From positions 1 through 7,068 of the forward strand of contig DFBM01000026.1 of the NCBI GenBank assembly GCA_002366645.1: DNA of 7,068 nucleotides. The letters are read 5' to 3'. Every line of letters begins with the position of its first letter. The stretch's first letter is position 1. The notes under the pieces are model-generated. The model was given only the letters and a program-made list of their open reading frames with translations, ran no database searches and was not told where the DNA came from. A program made the position numbers and the translations under genes. The DNA comes from Rhodobacterales bacterium UBA3080 (GTDB lineage Bacteria; Pseudomonadota; Alphaproteobacteria; Rhodobacterales; Rhodobacteraceae). Below are positions 5,677 to 7,068 of this stretch, in pieces.

Positions 5677-6518
5677 AACCACTGCCCCGGTTCCATAAAG
5701 CCGAGTTCCAACAATTGAGTGGAGGTCCATTCGAACTTCCGGCTTCCGCCCCAGTGGAAAGTGTCGATATCATCGGCCGAGCCTGGGTTGTGCATTAATG
5801 CCTTGGCAACGCGGAACGACATGACAGCCAAGGTCATGTTGTTGTGCCATTGGCAGGCGATGGTATTTAGCTCGGGGTCATTCAGGCGCAAATCGAGGTC
5901 GATTTCGACACCGGGGTTGGCTTTGAAAAGGCTAATGCGGTCGATACGCCGTTTTTCCCACGGGATATGTTCCTCGAAGCGCCAGCGCAGGCCGCCGAAT
6001 ACCTCGATCTGGCGTTCCTGCGCTTCACCGTCGATGAATCGTTCCTGTCCGTAATACCCGCTGCGATCAAGCTGGGCGGAGCCGATGTCCACCCCGTTGC
6101 CATGTTCGGACAGGTTTTCGGGGTAAAGGTCGATGGCATAGGAGAATACAGCGGAACGGCGTTCTTCTTCCATGAAAGTGATCGCGTCTTTGATGTCGCG
6201 AGTCTCGCAGTAGGGGAAATAGAGGTATTCGGCGTTGAAGCCATAATAGACCCACTTGCCGGTGCAAGCGCGGATGACTTTGTTGATGACTTCGACGGAA
6301 TCCTCGATTCGGTTCAGTTGCGCGGGAAAATAGTGCGCGCCGCCAACGGTGGCGCTTGCTACGTCACCGACGACGATAACCGTACCGAAGCCTGCTTTGA
6401 TCTGGTGTTCAACGGCGCTGTCGAGCTCGATTTCGTCTTCGGCAAGGATAATGGCCACAGGCGCAGGCAGATTTTGCCCTTCAAGTCGCAGAAATTTGTC
6501 GAGTTCTTGGTGTGGCAT
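5673..6518 (-). CDS. Uncharacterised glycosyltransferase family 2-like protein
   Basis: A predicted soluble 281-residue protein. I recognise it as a type common in Rhodobacterales and usually labelled glycosyltransferase family 2, but I know of no demonstrated function. The N-terminus resembles a GT-A nucleotide-sugar-binding fold: alternating hydrophobic strands VAIILAEDE (21-29) and GTVIVVGD (45-52). Then come WVYYGFNAEYLYFPYCETR (89-107), GGLRWRFEEHIPWEKRRIDR (175-194), NDPELNT (213-219), CQWHNN (222-227) and a C-terminal EFMEPGQWF-like end (LGFMEPGQWF). At the place where a metal-binding Asp-x-Asp would be expected, the sequence reads Asn95-Ala-Glu97. There is no signal peptide or membrane segment. 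A stop codon lies three codons before the ATG at 6518, which fixes the start region, although the Shine-Dalgarno is weak. It is first in a two-gene unit with the cation efflux gene, and its TGA (5675-5673) overlaps the next start. Donor and acceptor are unknown. Confidence 0.72.
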   Translation of the reverse strand: MPHQELDKFLRLEGQNLPAPVAIILAEDEIELDSAVEHQIKAGFGTVIVVGDVASATVGGAHYFPAQLNRIEDSVEVINKVIRACTGKWVYYGFNAEYLYFPYCETRDIKDAITFMEEERRSAVFSYAIDLYPENLSEHGNGVDIGSAQLDRSGYYGQERFIDGEAQERQIEVFGGLRWRFEEHIPWEKRRIDRISLFKANPGVEIDLDLRLNDPELNTIACQWHNNMTLAVMSFRVAKALMHNPGSADDIDTFHWGGSRKFEWTSTQLLELGFMEPGQWF

Positions 6519-6661
6519 GTCCGGCTTTCACGATGTTCAGTCCTCGTTTAGCAAATATGCCCCCTGTTCTGAAAGCGAAAATCGTCCTCCATTGCACAGG
6601 AATTGCCAAACATGTAGACGGGCGGCGCGGGATGGACTCGTGAAGTGATGCAGGTGGCAAG
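6519..6661. promoter_or_regulatory. Divergent intergenic region between the glycosyltransferase-like gene and miaB
   Basis: This 143-bp region must contain both promoters. The best plus-strand candidate is TTGCAC (6592-6597), a 17-bp spacer and TAGACG (6615-6620), which is weak. No convincing minus-strand promoter or operator was found, and no RNA gene is apparent. Confidence 0.25.
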
Positions 6662-7068
6662 ATGTCCGATACAAAAAAGCTGTTCGTAAAAACCTATGGC
6701 TGTCAGATGAACGTCTATGATAGCGAGCGCATGGCCGACGCTATGGGTGCGAGCGGCTACACGTCTGTGGATACGCCGGACGAGGCGGATATGATCCTGC
6801 TGAACACTTGTCATATTCGCGAAAAGGCTGCGGAGAAGATTTATTCTGAGCTGGGGCGCTACCGGAAGTTCAAAGAGGCAAACCCTGAACTGAAGATCGG
6901 CGTCGCCGGTTGTGTGGCGCAGGCGGAGGGCGAGGAAATTATGATCCGCCAGCCTTTGGTTGATCTGGTTGTCGGACCGCAGGCCTATCACCGTTTGCCG
7001 GCGATGGCGGAAAAGGCGGGCAATGGCACGCAGGTCATCGACACGGAGTTCCCCGAAGAGGACAAGTT
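6662..7068 (+). CDS. miaB: tRNA-2-methylthio-N6-(isopentenyl)adenosine synthase MiaB (5' part, cut by window edge)
   Basis: The first 135 codons of an enzyme usually about 440 residues long. MiaB is a cytoplasmic radical-SAM iron-sulphur enzyme that adds a methylthio group to N6-isopentenyladenosine at position 37 of tRNAs reading UNN codons. The visible part is the N-terminal UPF0004 domain, with the three cysteines that hold the auxiliary [4Fe-4S] cluster: Cys14 in KTYGCQMN, Cys50 in NTCHIREKA and Cys84 in AGCVAQAEG. The spacing and the adjoining phrases are typical of MiaB rather than RimO or MtaB. The radical-SAM CxxxCxxC motif and the TRAM domain lie beyond the window. The ATG at 6662 has AGGTGG (6652-6657) 4 nt upstream. 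It is transcribed away from the glycosyltransferase-like gene. Confidence 0.95.
   Translation, partial: MSDTKKLFVKTYGCQMNVYDSERMADAMGASGYTSVDTPDEADMILLNTCHIREKAAEKIYSELGRYRKFKEANPELKIGVAGCVAQAEGEEIMIRQPLVDLVVGPQAYHRLPAMAEKAGNGTQVIDTEFPEEDK

Noticed and set aside
4969..5718. Plus-strand open frame of 249 codons
   Set aside because: It is antisense to the cation efflux gene. Its translation is rich in Cys, Gln and Gly with no family signature, typical of a shadow frame.
5967..6551. Plus-strand open frame of 194 codons
   Set aside because: It lies almost wholly antisense to the glycosyltransferase-like gene, whose family motifs and codon pattern are convincing. This frame shows no recognisable domain.
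6548..6991. Minus-strand frame of 147 codons opposite miaB
   Set aside because: It is antisense to the unmistakable MiaB N-terminal domain with its three conserved cysteines.

Overview
The window looks like ordinary chromosome from an alphaproteobacterium, most probably a marine Rhodobacterales (Roseobacter-type) organism. This rests on my recognition of family-specific protein sequences: the dimethylglycine-dehydrogenase-like N-terminus, the glycosyltransferase-like protein ending in EPGQWF, the FieF-type cation efflux protein and the Dcp-type peptidase. No database search was possible. GC content appears moderate by eye. I see no insertion sequence, integrase, CRISPR array, tRNA or rRNA.

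Layout. Bases 1-245 (minus) hold the first 81 codons of a flavin-dependent methylamine/methylglycine oxidoreductase. A divergent intergenic region (246-415) carries a widely spaced 10-bp inverted repeat and separates it from an ABC importer pair on the plus strand: a periplasmic polar-amino-acid binding protein (416-1195) and a HisM/GlnP-type permease (1248-2051). A strong hairpin with a T-tract lies between these two genes, and the permease start codon has no Shine-Dalgarno sequence. No ATPase gene for the importer is present. A second hairpin at the permease stop codon serves as a shared terminator with the convergent gene for a small exported four-EF-hand protein (2089-2529, minus). An AT-rich divergent region (2530-2682) follows, then dcp, a cytoplasmic M3 zinc oligopeptidase (2683-4704).

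Two GC-rich hairpins (4691-4740) sit between dcp and a convergent two-gene minus-strand unit: an uncharacterised glycosyltransferase-2-like protein (5673-6518) followed by a FieF/YiiP-type divalent-cation efflux protein (4771-5676). The two genes touch through a TTGA stop/start overlap if the TTG start I prefer is right. Diverging from this unit, the 5' part of miaB (tRNA methylthiotransferase) runs off the right end (6662-7068).

I do not see a coherent new system. The neighbours belong to unrelated housekeeping or transport functions. The points most worth a second look are the terminator-like hairpin directly before the SD-less permease start, the missing ATPase, the shared inverted repeat in the first divergent region, the Ca2+-binding exported protein, and the uncharacterised glycosyltransferase-like gene coupled to a metal exporter.
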